Below, one piece after another: positions 21,343-34,485 of a stretch of DNA of 64,000 bases (positions are counted from its first letter, which is position 1; each line of letters begins with the position of its first letter). A program made the translations under genes and the position numbers. The notes under the pieces were generated by a model. That model did not search any database. It was not told where the DNA came from and worked only from the letters and a program-made list of their open reading frames with translations. The DNA is taken from contig CM073891.1 in assembly GCA_037176705.1 (NCBI GenBank), forward strand, positions 91,842,327-91,906,326, in the 5' to 3' direction. Origin of the DNA: Molossus alvarezi (taxonomy: Eukaryota > Chordata > Mammalia > Chiroptera > Molossidae).

Positions 21343-23371
21343 AGACTGAAGCTTTTCCACTCTGGGATGCAAATAGTAGTACAAAAATCAGGAAAGTTTT
21401 CATAAAGTTCAGTCATGTGATTTATAGACTAATTTAGATTTATGACCCGAGAAATACTATTGATATGTGAACACTTGAGAACAAAATGTCTAAAAAGTGA
21501 TCAATAAAACAAATTTATTAAAGAAAGGTTATAGAAGATTACTTTTTTCTTCTTTTTGCGATGATTGATTTATTAGATAGGGGAATACTGGGAATCAATG
21601 TGCTATATATTATAGATTTAATAAGTAGTTTGATAAAATGTCAGATGGCACAGTACCAAGAACATCAATTTTAAAGTGCCAGGATTTAAATGGTCTTAAT
21701 TAAAAAGTAGGCAGGGTCAGAAGGAAAGTGATCAGATATAAAAAGTTATGCTAAATTTGTCTGGAAGATAGTTTCTCTACCTTCTGTGTGCTTCCTGACA
21801 TATTACATGCAATTTTATTATGATATCAGTATAGTGAATTAGTTATTTGTCATTTTGCCCTCCCCACTAGACTGTAAGATCTTTCAGATTAGAGAACAGT
21901 ATTCATCTCTGGCTCCGCAGTATCTAATAACATGCCTAGCATATCTAAAGAATTTCTTTATTATTGGCTAACAATGGTCAATTTTTTAATTAGTAAAACA
22001 TATTAATTTTTATCTTTAAACTGGGTTAAAAATCCTCAAACTTTTTTTAGGTATGCAAGTTCCCATATGTGAAAGGTTGGAAATGATTTTTTTCTTTGAG
22101 AAAAAAAATATTATGAATGAAAAGATCTGGTTTCATACATTTTTTCCCTTGGATGAGGAAAAACCAACAGGACAGAAGTCACTGTAGACAAGGCAGGTAG
22201 GAGTCTTCAGTTTTCTTATTTTCAAAATAGGTGGACAAGAGTTGATGCTTCTAAAGAGTTTTGTTTTATTTGAAAATACGTGTATGCTATCACCTCTCCC
22301 AATTATAGTGTTTTAGCTACAGTTCTCAGAAACTGGGGTGTAGAGATGTCCTTACCAGCCACCCTATTCTGCCAGTTAGTGTGGGGATCTGTACTAAGAT
22401 TAGACTTTAGGTAAAGGAAGCATTTGTTTACCTAAGAGTTGTGTCATTGTACACCTAGTCATTGGAAATGTTCTATTACTTATTTAAAAGAAAAAAAAAT
22501 GCATTTTTTACAAAATATTGTTGGCTTCTCAGTGTGGGACTTCCTTAGAATTAAAAGTTCTATTATACAACAATTAATTGATTCAGAAGGGTGTATGTTG
22601 AATAAATATGTTTAATAAAACCTGACAATGTAATTTTGTATTAATTGCAAAGTTGCTTCAGGTATATAACTAATTTGACTACCAGCTGACAAAAGTTTTT
22701 TATATATTTTAGGAAATATTAGCATCTCCCTGCAAATAATATTAGCAGCTCCTTGCAAATGAAGGAAGTAGAGCAGGGATCATGGGGCTAGGCTATTATA
22801 TGAAAAAATCTCATTATAGGAAAATTTTGGAGAGTCTTGGATAGAAATAATAAAAATAGTACCTTTGCCATTCTTTCAAAACGTAGATGTATTGTGCTGA
22901 GAAATTAAACACCCAGAATTAATTGTAAGAACTTTAGTAGTCATGCACATCAGTAAAAGAGACTTGAAGTATTTAAAATTTTTCCACTTATTAAAACTTG
23001 TTTCCTAAAGCTAATTATTAAAGTTTTGCCTCTTTTGACAGCATAAAGGTAAAACAAAAATGCAGATTTTACTTCTTTAATATTTTTCCATAATTATGAG
23101 TTTTCACTTACTGATACTGATCTTTTCTACATTCTTAACATAAAGTAGGGATATGCATAAAATAGTTAAAATGTGGAAATAGAAAATGTGAATGTTTATT
23201 TGCCAACGCAAGAAGTAGTCCAAAACCAGCATAAGAAGTCAGACAATAATTCATGTGAACTTGAAATTACATATTTGCAGATACATTTTCAATATGATGG
23301 GGATGCTTGAAGATTGTTACCATATGGCAACTGACTTACTTGTACCTAAGATCTCTCAGGTAGAAAACTTA
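21343..23371. other. Unassigned AT-rich sequence, no recent insertions
   Basis: Two kilobases without a recognisable element or gene. Confidence 0.35.
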
Positions 23372-23386
23372 AAGTGGTAACTCTTT

Positions 23387-23605
23387 TTTTAAAAAAATAT
23401 TTTTTCTTTATTGATTTTAGAGAGAAAAGAAAAGAAAGGGAGAGAGAGAAACATTGATGAGAGAGAACATTGATTGGCCACCTCCTGCATGCCCCCCACT
23501 GGGAATTGGGCCCACAACCTGGGCATGTACCCTGACAGGAAATCAAACCAGTGACCTCTTGGTGTATGGGTTGACACTCAACCACTGAGCCACACCAGCC
23601 AGGCG
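23387..23605 (-). mobile_element. Ves SINE, second subtype
   Basis: Sense reads GCCTGGCTGGTGTGGCTCAG at its start and ends CTCTAAAATCAATAAAG, the second tail type. A perfect 15-bp duplication, AAGTGGTAACTCTTT, lies at 23372-23386 and 23606-23620. Confidence 0.92.
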
Positions 23606-23620
23606 AAGTGGTAACTCTTT

Positions 23621-24308
23621 GAATAATTAACTTCAAGAACTGATACATAACAAACAAGACTTTTTCCTTATTTAAACTAACTATAAACAGGCACTAAAAT
23701 ATATATAGACTTTTTCAACTCATTGAATCAAAGGTAGATGTGTTAAATATGAATAGAAAAGCGTAGATGAGTGACAATTTTAACAAAACAAAGTTTAGTT
23801 TCTCCCATTATTGGGATAAGAACTAACATGCTATTGGAGTCTATTTTCAGCATATTTGACTTTCATCCAAAGCTGGAGGTGAGGGGACAAAGCCTTCTAG
23901 GCACTGGCCAACAAGCCATAGTTCTTCAGTAATAGGGACTTTGGCAGAGTCAGGAAGAAAAAGTATGAAAAATGGTAAGGGAAAAAAAACGGGAGGAAAA
24001 TGAACAAATAAAAATATGAACCTTAAGTAGGAGACTTTTGAAGTAGATGGTATATATGAATGGGTAGCTTTTATACCTTTTGAGAAATGTAAAATATAGC
24101 TCAAGCTTCCAACAGAATTTGTGTAATTTTTTTTTTCAACCTCAGCCACCGTTATTGTGTCTTCTTTTGTTTGCTGCTAGTACTACAAAATGTCACATTG
24201 TAGGAACTCCTTAAAGAAATCAGTAAAACTTCCTCTTTACAAAGCATGTATATGTGGGAAACTAATGAATATTGACTACCCATTAAATACTACTATACAT
24301 TTATGTGT
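23621..24308. other. Unassigned sequence
   Basis: AT-rich. The 100-codon minus frame at 23847-24149 has no recognisable motif and is left uncalled. Confidence 0.35.
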
Positions 24309-24319
24309 TTATCTCTTTT

Positions 24320-24482
24320 CTTTTTTTCATGAAAAAACCTTTATTTTACTTTTAAATTATTTTAATTAATTTTTTTTTTACAGATGTTTTTTCTTTTTCC
24401 CCCATTGACACCCTCCTCTCAATCCCCAGCACTGTTGTCTAATGTTCATTGGTTACACATACATGCATATAAGTTCTGTGTG
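24320..24482 (-). mobile_element. Severely 5'-truncated L1 (3' UTR only)
   Basis: It contains only the last part of a young-type L1 3' UTR (antisense ACAGATGTTTTTTC ... CATGCATATAAGTTCTGTG). The low-coordinate end is T/A-rich. An 11-bp duplication, TTATCTCTTTT, lies at 24309-24319 and 24483-24493. Confidence 0.8.
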
Positions 24483-24493
24483 TTATCTCTTTT

Positions 24494-25298
24494 AATTTTT
24501 ATATTTTACAATTAAAGAAATCAAGGTGATCTAAATTCAACTCCAACTGTAAGGCTTATGATATTTCTATGATTATCTACTCTGATGTTTGCTTAGTTGT
24601 TAAAGATAAATAATATTTAAAATCAAGAAATAAATGTCTCTAGTAAGGAACCAATGTTGAAATCTTGCTCAGATAGTTAATGTCATAAGGCCACCATTAT
24701 AAGAAAAGGCACATACAGAATATTGCAAGTTATCCAAGCAGTGATGGGGTATTCTTGGGACAAGTTTGGCAATGATGGTTGTATCTAAGCTGAATTCAGA
24801 AATGTTCTCAGGAGTACTTTATAAATGAGATTAGGATGCAGCTGTGGTATATTCACCCACTTAAATTCAAACGTAGTTTTTCATCCTGGCCTCAGTTAAA
24901 ATTCCAAGAAGCATAGAACATTGTGTCTCTTCTACATTGCCTTTACATCGCAGAGTAAAGTAATATTAAATAATAGATATTAACTTAGTATTTTTTAAAA
25001 TTATAGCCATAACTATAGCAACTGCATTCCCCTGAGTATAATAATTATGCATAGTCTAGTTCTGCAATAACACATTTTAAATTCTAATCTTCCAAACCAG
25101 TTTTAAGTAATCCAGAAATTTCAGTAATCTTTATTAAAATGGTAAACAGGTTAAATTAGTATTTAATGATTCTCTAAATTCTAGCTTATTTTAGTTCATA
25201 TTCAAAGGGTTTGTACTGTTTTGCTGATTATAAGAAACTCATTTTTTATACGATAACATCTCTGAAATTGAGATGCAACTTTAAATTGATGTGATAAA
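24494..25298. other. Unassigned sequence
   Basis: AT-rich, no gene or clear repeat. Confidence 0.35.
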
Positions 25299-25313
25299 AA
25301 ATCATTACCATTG

Positions 25314-25510
25314 CCCTGGCCAGTTTGGCTCAGTGGTTAGAGTGTTGGCCCGTGGGCCAATGAGTCACAGCTTTGATTCCGGTCAAGGGCACGTACCTTG
25401 GTTGCAACCCAGTCGATGTGTCCCTCTCAAGTTGGTGATTATCTCTCCCTCCTCCCTCCCACTCTATCTAAAGATAATTAGAAAAATATCCTTGGGTGAG
25501 GATTAAAAAA
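25314..25510 (+). mobile_element. Ves SINE
   Basis: Head GCCCTGGCCAGTTTGGCTCA through tail TATCCTTGGGTGAGGAT. A 15-bp duplication with one mismatch (AAATCATTACCATTG / AAATCATCACCATTG) lies at 25299-25313 and 25511-25525. Confidence 0.93.
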
Positions 25511-25854
25511 AAATCATCACCATTGTCAGAGTTAATTGGCATGTTTTCTTAGTGGTGCACAAAAAATGATGCATTTTACAATTAATGGAATCTTAGATTT
25601 AGTGAAATTAGATATAAGGTATTGCATTCATAAGGCAATTTCTTCCTGTGGGGGTGTCCAATAATATTTAGGTAAAAATCTTTAGGCATTACTTCTCTTA
25701 GAGATACATGTATGTTTAATAAACTTCTAAAATAAAAATAAAATAATTTACTGTAAAAAATGATTTACTAAAGGTAGACTTTCAGTCATGGTGATAGGTG
25801 ATGGCTGATATATTTTGGTCAGGGTCTATTTCTGGCACCACTGAGATCTGTTCT

Positions 25855-26045
25855 ACTTGCTTCAATTTTAGCTTTTACACTCATTTGTTATGTGACCATG
25901 GCCAAAGATTTAGCCTCTTTTAATCTCAATTTCCTCATCTATAAAATGAAGATGAGTGCATCTACCTCCTAGAACTGTAAAGAGAACTACATGAGATGGC
26001 AGACATAGAGATGTAGCACAGTTTCTAACACAAAATGTTAATTCT
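25855..26045 (+). repeat. MIR SINE
   Basis: CATTTGTTATGTGACCATGG, then CTCAATTTCCTCATCTATAA, then ACTACATGAGATGGC in MIR order. Diverged. Confidence 0.8.
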
Positions 26046-26475
26046 TCTTTAAAGGGTAGCCTTGAAATTGCATTCTGAAAAGTGAATTTGTCGCAAGTAC
26101 TAGAAAGTCTTCCCAGTGACTGGTTTAGCCTGATTGCAGACTAGATTGAGAGTGTCTTTGAACTAGACATTGCTAAAACAGAGTCTTGAGGATAAATGTT
26201 CTCTGTTCATTTTAGTGCATGGTTAGCAGTACACAATAGGAAAGAAAAGCTCCTGTAATGAATTGATTGCATTAATCAATCAAAGGTCTATGCCTAAGTC
26301 TCTAAAACAGGTGTGAGCATCATAATGGGACCACTTACCTCACTGTGAGATGGGCAATGCAATTAAATACCAAAATACTTTTACAACATTTAATACCAGG
26401 TGGCTGTAGGCTTAATCCCTGATTAGGAGTATAGGTAACTACTTATGAATCAGTCTAATTATTTTCTCAAATTGT
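26046..26475. other. Unassigned sequence
   Basis: No gene or named repeat seen. Confidence 0.35.
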
Positions 26476-26731
26476 CTGTCTCAGAATTTATTTATTTATT
26501 TTAATTAATTAATTAATATTTGTTACAGATGTTTCTCCTTTTTTCCCCACTGATACCCTCCCCCTGCCCCTCTCTGCTCTGTCCCCAGCTTTGTTGTCCA
26601 TGTCCATTGTTCATGCATATAAGTTCTGTGGTTTATTTCTCCCCCCCACCACACCCTCATCTGGGGATTGTCAGTCGGTACCACACTTCCACATCTCTGG
26701 GACTACCCCATTCCTCAGGCTTTTATGTTCA

Positions 26732-29700
26732 TTATATTCCACAAATAAGTGAGATCATATGATACTTGTCTTTCTCTGTTTGGCTTGTTTCACTTAAGAT
26801 GATACTTTCCAGGTCCCTCCATGTCGTCTCAAAGGATAAGAGATCTTTCTTTCTTACAGCTGCATAGTACTCCATTGTGTATATGTACCAAGCTTTTTTA
26901 TCCATTTGTCTACTGATGGATATTTGGGCTGTTTCTAGATCTTAGCTTTTGTAAATAGTGCTGCTCTGAACATGGGGGTACATATATTCTTTCTGATTAG
27001 TGTTTCAGGCTTCTTAGGGTATAATCCTATAAGTGGGATCACTAGGTCAAAAGAAAGTTCAATTTTTAATTTTTTGAGGAAACTCCATATTGTTTTCCGT
27101 AGTGGCTGAACCAGTCTGCATTCCCACCAGCAGTGTACTAGAGTCCCTTTTTCTCCACATGCTCACCAACACTTGTTGTTTGATGATTTGTTGATGGCAG
27201 CCATTCTGACAGGTGTGAGATGATACCTCATTATTGTTTTAATTTGCATCTCTCTGATGATTAGTGATGTTGAACATTTCTTCCCATGTGTCTCAGCAAT
27301 TTGTATGTCCTGTTTGGAGAGGTGTCTATTTAGTTCCTCTGCCCATTTTTTAAATGGGTTCTTTGTCTTCCTTTTGTTGAGCTGTATTAACACTCTCTAT
27401 ATATTGGAAATTAACCCCTAATCTGTTGTATCATTGGCAATTATGCTCTCCCATACAGTGGGTTGCCTTTCCATTTTGGTGGTTGTTTCTTTTGCTGTGC
27501 AGAAGCTTTTGAGTTTGATGTAGTCCCATGTGTTCATTTTCTCCTTTGTTTCTCTTGCTTTGGTGATGTATCAGTGAAACTTCTGCTGCGTATGATGTCT
27601 GAAATTTTGTTGCCTACATTTTTTTCTAGGATTTTTAGGGATTCATGAGTCACATTTAAGTCTTTCATCCATTTTGAGTTTATTTTTGTGTATGGTGTAA
27701 GTTGATGGTCTAGTTTCATTATTTTGCATGTATCTGTCCAATTTTCCAACACCATTTATTAAAGAAGCTGTCTTTACTCCACTGTATGCTCTTGCCCCCT
27801 TTGTTAAATATTAATAGAGCAGCCCTGGCTGGTTTTTCTCAGTGGTTAGAGCGTCGGCCTGCGGTCCAGAGAGACCTGGGTTCAGTTCCCGCTAAGGGCA
27901 TGTACCTCGGTTGCAGTTTGTCCCCGGCCCTGGTTGGGTTGTGAGGGTGGCAACCACTCGATGTGTCCCTTTCATGTCGATGTCTCTCTCTCTCTTCCAC
28001 TCTATCTGAACAAAATATCAAAACAAAACAAAACAAAATGTTAATAGAGCATATTGTCTTTGGTCCATTTCTGGGTTCTCTGTTCTCTTCCATTGATCTA
28101 TTTGCCTGTTCTTGTGCCAGTACCAGGCTGTTTTGATTACAGTGCCTTTGTAGTATAACCTGAAATTGGGTAATATGATCCCTCCAATTGGTTCTTCTTT
28201 TCAAAGATTGCTGTGGCTATTTGGGGTCTTTTTTGGTTCTATATGAACTTTTGAAGTATTTGTTCTAGTTCTGTGAAGTATGTCGTCGTTATTTTGATGG
28301 GGATTGCATTGAGTCTATAGATTGCTTTGGGTAGTATGGACATTTTAGTGATGTTAATTCTCTAATCCATGAACAAGCTGTGTGCTTCCATTTTTTTTTT
28401 TTATATCTTCCTCTATTTCTTTTTTCAATGACCTGTAGTTTTCTGTGAATAGGTCCTTTATTTCTTTGGTTAAGTTTATTCCTATGTATCTCAATTTTTT
28501 TGCTGCGATAGTAAGTGGGATTATTTTTGTTTGTTTGTTTGTTTCTCTTTCTGTGAGTTCATCATTGGTGTATAAGAATGCCATTGATATCTTGAAGTTA
28601 ATTTTGTATCCTGCTACTTTGCCAAATTCATTTCTTAAGTCTAGTAAATTTTTTTGGAGTCTTTCGGGTTTTCTACTTATAGTATCATGTCATCTCCGAA
28701 TAATGACAATTTTACTTCCTCTTTCCAATTTGGATCCCTTTTATTTTGTCTTCCTGTCTGATTACTGTGGCTAAGACTTAAAGTACTATGTTAAATAAGA
28801 GTGGTGAAAGTGGGCATGCTTGTCTTGTTCCTGTTCTTAAGGGAAATGCTTTTAGTTTTTGCCCATTGAATATGATGTTGGTTGTAGGTCTTTGATATAT
28901 GGCCTTTATTTTGTTGAGATATGATCCCTCTTTTCCCAGATTGCTGAGCATTTTTATCAGAAATGGATGCTATATTTTGTCGAATGCTTTTTCAGTGTCT
29001 AATGATATAATTATATGATTTTTATCTTTCATTTTGTTTATGTGGTGTATCACATTTATTGTTTTGCAAATATTGTACCAGCCTTGCATCCCTGGCATAA
29101 ATCCCACTTGGTCATTGTGAATAATTTTTTTTGACATATTGCTGGATTCAATTTGCTAGTATTTTGTTCAGGATTTTGGTGTCTATGTTCATCAGGAATA
29201 TTGGCCTGTAGTTTTCTTTCTTTGTAATGTTTTTCTCTGGTTTTAGAATTAGAATTATGCTGGCCTCATAAAATGAGTTTGGAAGTCTTTCTTCTTGATA
29301 TTTTTGAAATAGTTCAAGGAGAATGGGTATTAGTTCTTCTTTGAATGTTTGGTAAAATTCCCCCATGAAGCCATCTGGGCCTGGGCTTTTGATTGCTGGG
29401 AGAGTCTTGATGACATCTTCAATTTCTTTTGTTGTTATTGGTCTATTCAAGTTTTCTGTCTCTTCCTGGTCCAGTTTTGGGAGACTAGGTGTTTCTAAAA
29501 ATTTGCCCATTTTGCTTAGATTTTCAAATTTGTTGCCATATAATTGTTCATAGTAGTTGTTAACAATCCTTTGTATTTCTGTGGTGTCAGTTATTATTTC
29601 TCCTCTTTCATTTCTGATTTTGTGTATTTGGGTTCTCTCTCTTTGTTTCTTGGTGAGTTGAGCTAAGGGTCCATCAATCCTGTTTATCTTCTCAAAGAAC

Positions 29701-30791
29701 CCGCTCTTTGTTTTATTGATCCTTTGAAGTGGTTTTTTTTGGTCTACATGTCATTTATTTCTGCTCTGATCTTTACTATTTCCTTCCTTCTACTTGGTCT
29801 GGGGTTTTCTTTTTGTTTGCTTTCTAGTTCTTTAAGTTGTGAGGTTAGTCTATTAGAAATTTTTCTTGCTTCTTGAAGTAGGCCTGTAGAGCTATGAACT
29901 TCCCTCTCAGAACTGCTTTTGCTGCATCCCATATATTTTGTGTTGTTGTGCATTCATTTTCATTGGTTTCCAGGAAGTTTTTAATTTCTTCCTTGATCTC
30001 CATGGTAGAATAACATGCTATTGTTCAATAACATGCTATTTAGCCTCCATGTTTTTAAATGTCTTTGCATGTGTTCTTGATGCAATTGATTTCTAGTTTC
30101 ATGCCTTTGCCATCTGAGAAAATACTTGATAGATTTCAATCTTCTTGAACTTGTAGACTTAGTTTGTGCCCTAACATGTGGTTTATCTTTGAGACTGTCC
30201 CATGTGCACTTGAGAAGAATGTGAATTTTGCAGTTTTGGGGTGTAATTCTCTGTAGTATTTACTAAATCCATTTGATCTAGTGCTTCTTTTAGAGTCTGT
30301 GTTTCCTTGTTAACTTTTTGTCTAGAAGATCTCTCCAGTGATGTCAGTGGGGTGTTGAAGTCCCCTGCTATGATTGTATTGCTGTTTATTTTTCCTTTGA
30401 AGTCCTCCAGAAGATTTTTAATATATGTTGGTGCTCCTATATTGGGTGCATATATGTTTACCAAGGTTATATCTTCCTGTTGGTTCAATCCTTTCAATAT
30501 TATGTAGTGGCCTTCTTTGTGTCTAGTTATGGTTTTCATTTTGAAATCTACTTTATCAGATATAATTATTACTATCTCAGCTTTTTGTTCTTTTTCATTT
30601 GCTTGAAAGACTTTTTTCTGTTCCTTAACTTTCAACCTATGTGAGTCTTTTGTTGTGAGGTGGGTCTTTTGAAAAACAACATATATGTGAGTCATGCTTT
30701 CTTATCCAGTCAGCTACTCTGTGTCTTTTTATTGGAGCATCAAACCTTTCACATTTAAGGTGATAATTGATATGGACTTATTTATTGCCAT
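26732..30791 (-). pseudogene. L1 ORF2 (endonuclease-reverse transcriptase), frameshifted
   Basis: It begins MAINKSISIITLN at 30791 and ends KDKYHMISLICGI with TAA at 26734-26732. That is about 1275 codons once the nested Ves is excluded, the normal ORF2 length. The longest surviving segment (30695-30183) is the apurinic-type endonuclease domain with NIYAPN and the catalytic AGDFNTPLT box (GDFN at 30365-30354). The RT segment at 29510-29148 includes IKSPGPDGF. The RT catalytic box survives as FGDDM (28700-28686; usual form FADDM), keeping both aspartates. ORF2 normally nicks target DNA and reverse-transcribes L1 RNA. Several frameshifts and a SINE make it non-functional. Confidence 0.9.
27822..28040 (+). 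mobile_element. Ves SINE nested in the full-length L1
   Basis: Ves in opposite orientation to its host. An 11-bp exact duplication, TTAATAGAGCA, lies at 27811-27821 and 28041-28051. Tail (AAAAC)n. It is younger than the L1. Confidence 0.93.
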
Positions 30792-30836
30792 TTTTGTTTA
30801 GTGAGGTTATATTTTTCTTCCTGTTTCTTCTACTAA

Positions 30837-31721
30837 TTACAGCAGTTCTTTTAGCATATCTTGCAGTGCTGGTTTGGTGTTAATATATTCCCTTAACCTT
30901 TTTTTGTCTGGGAAGCTCTTTATTTGACTTTCTATTTTGAATGATAGCCTTGCTGAATAGAGTAGTTTTGGATTCAGATCCTGGTTTTTCATGACCTTGA
31001 TTACTTTATGGCACTCCCTTCTGGCCTGTAGTGTTTCTGTTGAGAGGTCAGCTGAGAGCCTTATAGGGTTTCCTTTGTAGTTAACTTGATGCTTATCTCT
31101 TGCTGCCTTTAGGGTTCTCTCTTTGTCTTTAATTTTTGGCATTTAATTACTATGTGTCTTGGTGTGGGCCTGTTTGCGTTCTTTTTACTTTGGGCTCTCT
31201 GTGCTTCTTGAACTTGAATGCTTTCTTCCTTCACCATGTTAGGACAGTGACAAAAAACTTATATATTCAAATATATTCTCTAACCATTGCCCATTTTCTT
31301 CCTCTTCGGGGACTCCTAGGATGTGAATGTTATTATGTTTTCATTTGTCCTGGAGTTCTCTTAAGCTATCTTTCTGTTTTTTAATTGTTTTTTTCCTTTT
31401 GGTTTTCTGATTGGTTAAGTTTTTTCTACCCTGTCTTCTAATTCACTGATCCATTCCTCAGCTTCTTCGACTCTGCTGGTTAGTCCTTCCAATGTGTTCT
31501 TTATTTCTGCTATGTCATCCTTTATTTTCACTTGGTTGTTTTTCAATGTTTCTATATCTTTACTCATGGTGCTGTATGTCCTTACTCATGCTGTTGAGCT
31601 TCTTCACGATCATAGCTCTGAACTCTACCTCTGATAATTTGCTTAGCTGCATGTCATTGATCTCGTCTTCGATAGAGTTCTCTCGTTCTTTCATTTGGGA
31701 TTTGTTTCTTTGTTTCACCAT
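30837..31721 (-). pseudogene. L1 ORF1, frameshifted
   Basis: It starts ATGGTGAAACAAAGAAAC at 31721, like other L1 ORF1 starts. The frame breaks within about 55 codons. The intact C-terminal 101 codons (31142-30837) contain AARDKHQVNYKGNPIRLSAD, ARREC and LYSARLSFKIES, homologous to residues about 212-300 of the intact ORF1 at 17681-18622. RNA-binding function is lost through truncation. Confidence 0.88.
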
Positions 31722-32510
31722 TTTGGCTATCTCTGGATTTTGGAGCCTGCCAAATTTTTCCTGTGGGTGTTGGTGTTCTGCTGTTTGTGGCTCCCTTTAC
31801 TGGGTTTGGATGAGCCTGGGTGGGCCCATGTTAAACACCACTGTCAAGTCTTACTTTCCTGGGTATATTTGCAAGCCCAGGAAAGGTTCATTTATCCTCT
31901 AGCTTTTTCCTAGTGGCTAGTTGTCTCAGTTACTCAGTGCCTTGGAATATAGCCCTGGTGTTCTGCATAAACCAATTTCCAGTGGGTGGGATAGATGCTG
32001 GTTGTTAATGTTCTTCAATTTGCATTTCTTTGCCTCACTTGGGAAAGGCTGACTCTCTGGGGAGGCTGCTGCTTTTCCCCACAGCTCTGGGAAGGAGCGC
32101 ACTGGCCACCGTCCTTTGTGGCTGCAACTCAGCAAAAACTCTGAGAGCCCTCCAAATCCTGGTTGTCCCCACAGAGTTCCAGCCCAGTTTGCCCTCTCTC
32201 TGTCATAGCCCCCAGGTGAACGACTGTGGCTATTTTAGTGCTCTGTCCCGGCTCTCTGCACTGTGGAGGGGACTTGGTCTTTATTCCTCAGGGCACTGCT
32301 CACAACTGAGACTGCTGCTGTCTGTGGGTTCCCAGCCCACCATCCTTGTGCCTCTGCAGATCTTAACAGTGTCCCTGGTTATATGGTCCTGTCCTGCTGC
32401 TTTTCTGTTGCTTTTTCCCAAGGATTTGTCTTTATTTTAGTTGTAATTCCTGTTTGGCCCTGGGAGGTCGTCTCTGTAGCTTCCATTCACTCCACCTCCA
32501 TTTTCACATT
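31722..32510 (-). promoter_or_regulatory. L1 5' UTR of the full-length element
   Basis: About 790 bp between ORF1 and the 15-bp duplication. Modest GC content with few CpGs left, consistent with methylation decay or a different 5' UTR type. Confidence 0.7.
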
Positions 32511-32525
32511 CTGTCTCAGAATTTA

Positions 32526-34165
32526 AAACCTCTACCATTAGATCACTTTGGTTTAAATGCATTTTTTTTTTCTAGAAGGACATTGCACAAACGCACAAGG
32601 GGAGAGAGATTTTATTATTGATTCATTAGCATGTATTAGTGTTCAGATTAGATAAGAAAGGAAATAGAAATCATGCTACATAAGTTTGATGGAGATGAGA
32701 GAAGTTTAGATAGTCTCAGAGGAGGGCAAACTCCAGCAGCAGACAGAGTGAATAGTCTGCCTAGATGGAAGGAGCTAGGAGCCTTGTTATTGGGAAAAGA
32801 ATAAACATAAAATTATAGTTCTGAAAAACAAGAACTATACCAATATTTCACTGCTCTGTCTTCAGTTACTTGCACAGAATGTGGCACAGAATAGACCCTT
32901 GATAAATATTTGTTGAATAAATGAGACATTTGTAAATGAAATATATTTTTACTGTCAATATATTGCTAAAATATTACAGAGTGTAAACTGAATTGCATTT
33001 TTAGTTGCTCATGTAAGGCAAGAGCATTGCAGAACATAAAAAAATCATGTTGTATCAGGTTTTTGTTGATTTTCAAGAAATGTAAGGTGATATATAAAAA
33101 CACCTAAACCTGTGCAATAAAGAAATCCTTAAGCTGTCAAAATTTTTAGCAAGTGAACCATGCCTTCTTTCATCGTTAAAACCTCATTTTTTACCATTAT
33201 GAATTGAATATGATAGGCATTCAATAAATGTTGGCTAAATTAATGGGATTCTAATATACATAGTTAATTATCCAAAGCTTTGCACATATTTAGTCTAATA
33301 ATCCAGAAAATTGACTATATATTTACCATTCAGACATAGCCATTGGCATGCCTCTCTCATCTACCAACAAATTAAATTTGGTTCATTTAATTGTGTTTAT
33401 GTTTTACTGTGTTAGACTTTATTTGTGAGAATGTTTCTTCTGTCAAATTTTTGCTTAGCCATATTTACATGTGTACGGACAAATGAGTATATTGCAGTGG
33501 CCTTATGTTTTTGTTGAACAGCCATGAAATAGTTTATTTGCAGCATCTATGTATTTAAAGATATATTTCTGTCTAGGAAATGCCATTTTTTTTCATGTAG
33601 ATGAAGATGAAAAATGAGATTAAAACACTGGTAAAAGTCAATCAGTAGGGTTTTCTCAAAACATGTACTCTAGTTTGTTCCTGAGGATTTTGATTTTGTT
33701 TTGTGGTGGGGAAGGGAGAGGAATAGGGAAACAGGAATGCATTAGGTGGTTTCAGCTTTGAACTTACACCTGATTTCTATCCCCATTTTGAAGCTGAATC
33801 CTATCATGTGGGGCTAACTGAAATCTGTGCTTCATAAATCCCCCCACCCACCCACATTGATTTAATCCATGCCTTCCCTTTCTCATGCCAGCGGAGAACT
33901 CACAATCTCTTAGTATTTACTAACAGTTCTTTGTGATGTAAAAATGTTTAAAAATGTCAATGAGCTCTATATTAATCGTTAGTGAACCTTCTCAAGGAGA
34001 TTTCTTCTGTTATTATTATCTGGTTTCCAAATTCATTTGAAATGACTCCAGTGAATTTAAGGGAAGAAACAGTGAGAAGAGCTCAAAAATTTAGAAACCA
34101 GTGTGAATTGATAAAGGTCTTCCTGGGAAATCTGGATTAAGAAACTTTCCTTTAACCTAATTATG
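32526..34165. other. Unassigned sequence with L2/MIR 3'-end traces
   Basis: Phrases such as CTTGATAAATATTTGTTGAA (about 32898) and GGCATTCAATAAATGTTGGC (about 33216) look like the conserved 3' ends of ancient L2/MIR elements. The rest is unassigned, with a short C-rich tract near 33840. Confidence 0.4.
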
Positions 34166-34169
34166 TCCT

Positions 34170-34485
34170 CATGGTTAAAAATAGACTCATACAGAGAACA
34201 AATTGTGCATTGACAGAGTTGAGATGGGTGGGGGTTGGGTGAAAAAGGTGAAGGAATTAAGAAGTATGGATTGGTAGTTACAGAATAGTCACAGAGACGT
34301 AAGTACAATTTAGGGAATATAGTCAATAATGTCATAATAACTATGTGTGGGTCCAGGCGGATCCTTGAAATATTGGGAGGACCATTCTATGAAGTACATG
34401 ATTATCTAATCACTGTCTCGTACATCTGAAACTAAAACAGAATAATATTGAATGTAACCTGTAACTGAAAAATAAAAAATAAACT
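34170..34485 (+). mobile_element. L1 3' UTR fragment
   Basis: L1 3' UTR order: GGTGAAAAAGGTGAAGGAATT, TAGTTACAGAATAGTCAC, GAATATAGTCAATAATGTC, CTGAAACTAAAACAGAATAA, then an A-rich end. It is 5'-truncated and of older type than the elements at 17.4 and 26.5 kb. Confidence 0.85.

Larger units (their letters stand above)
26491..32510 (-). mobile_element. Full-length L1, coding-defective
   Basis: About 6.0 kb including a nested Ves, with a perfect 15-bp duplication, CTGTCTCAGAATTTA, at 26476-26490 and 32511-32525. In sense: 5' UTR (32510-31722), ORF1 (31721-30837), a short gap, ORF2 (30791-26732), 3' UTR (26731-26491) with T-rich 3' end. Both ORFs carry frameshifts and stops, so it is no longer autonomous. 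Its 5' UTR is much less CpG-rich than that of the 19.5-kb element. Confidence 0.93.
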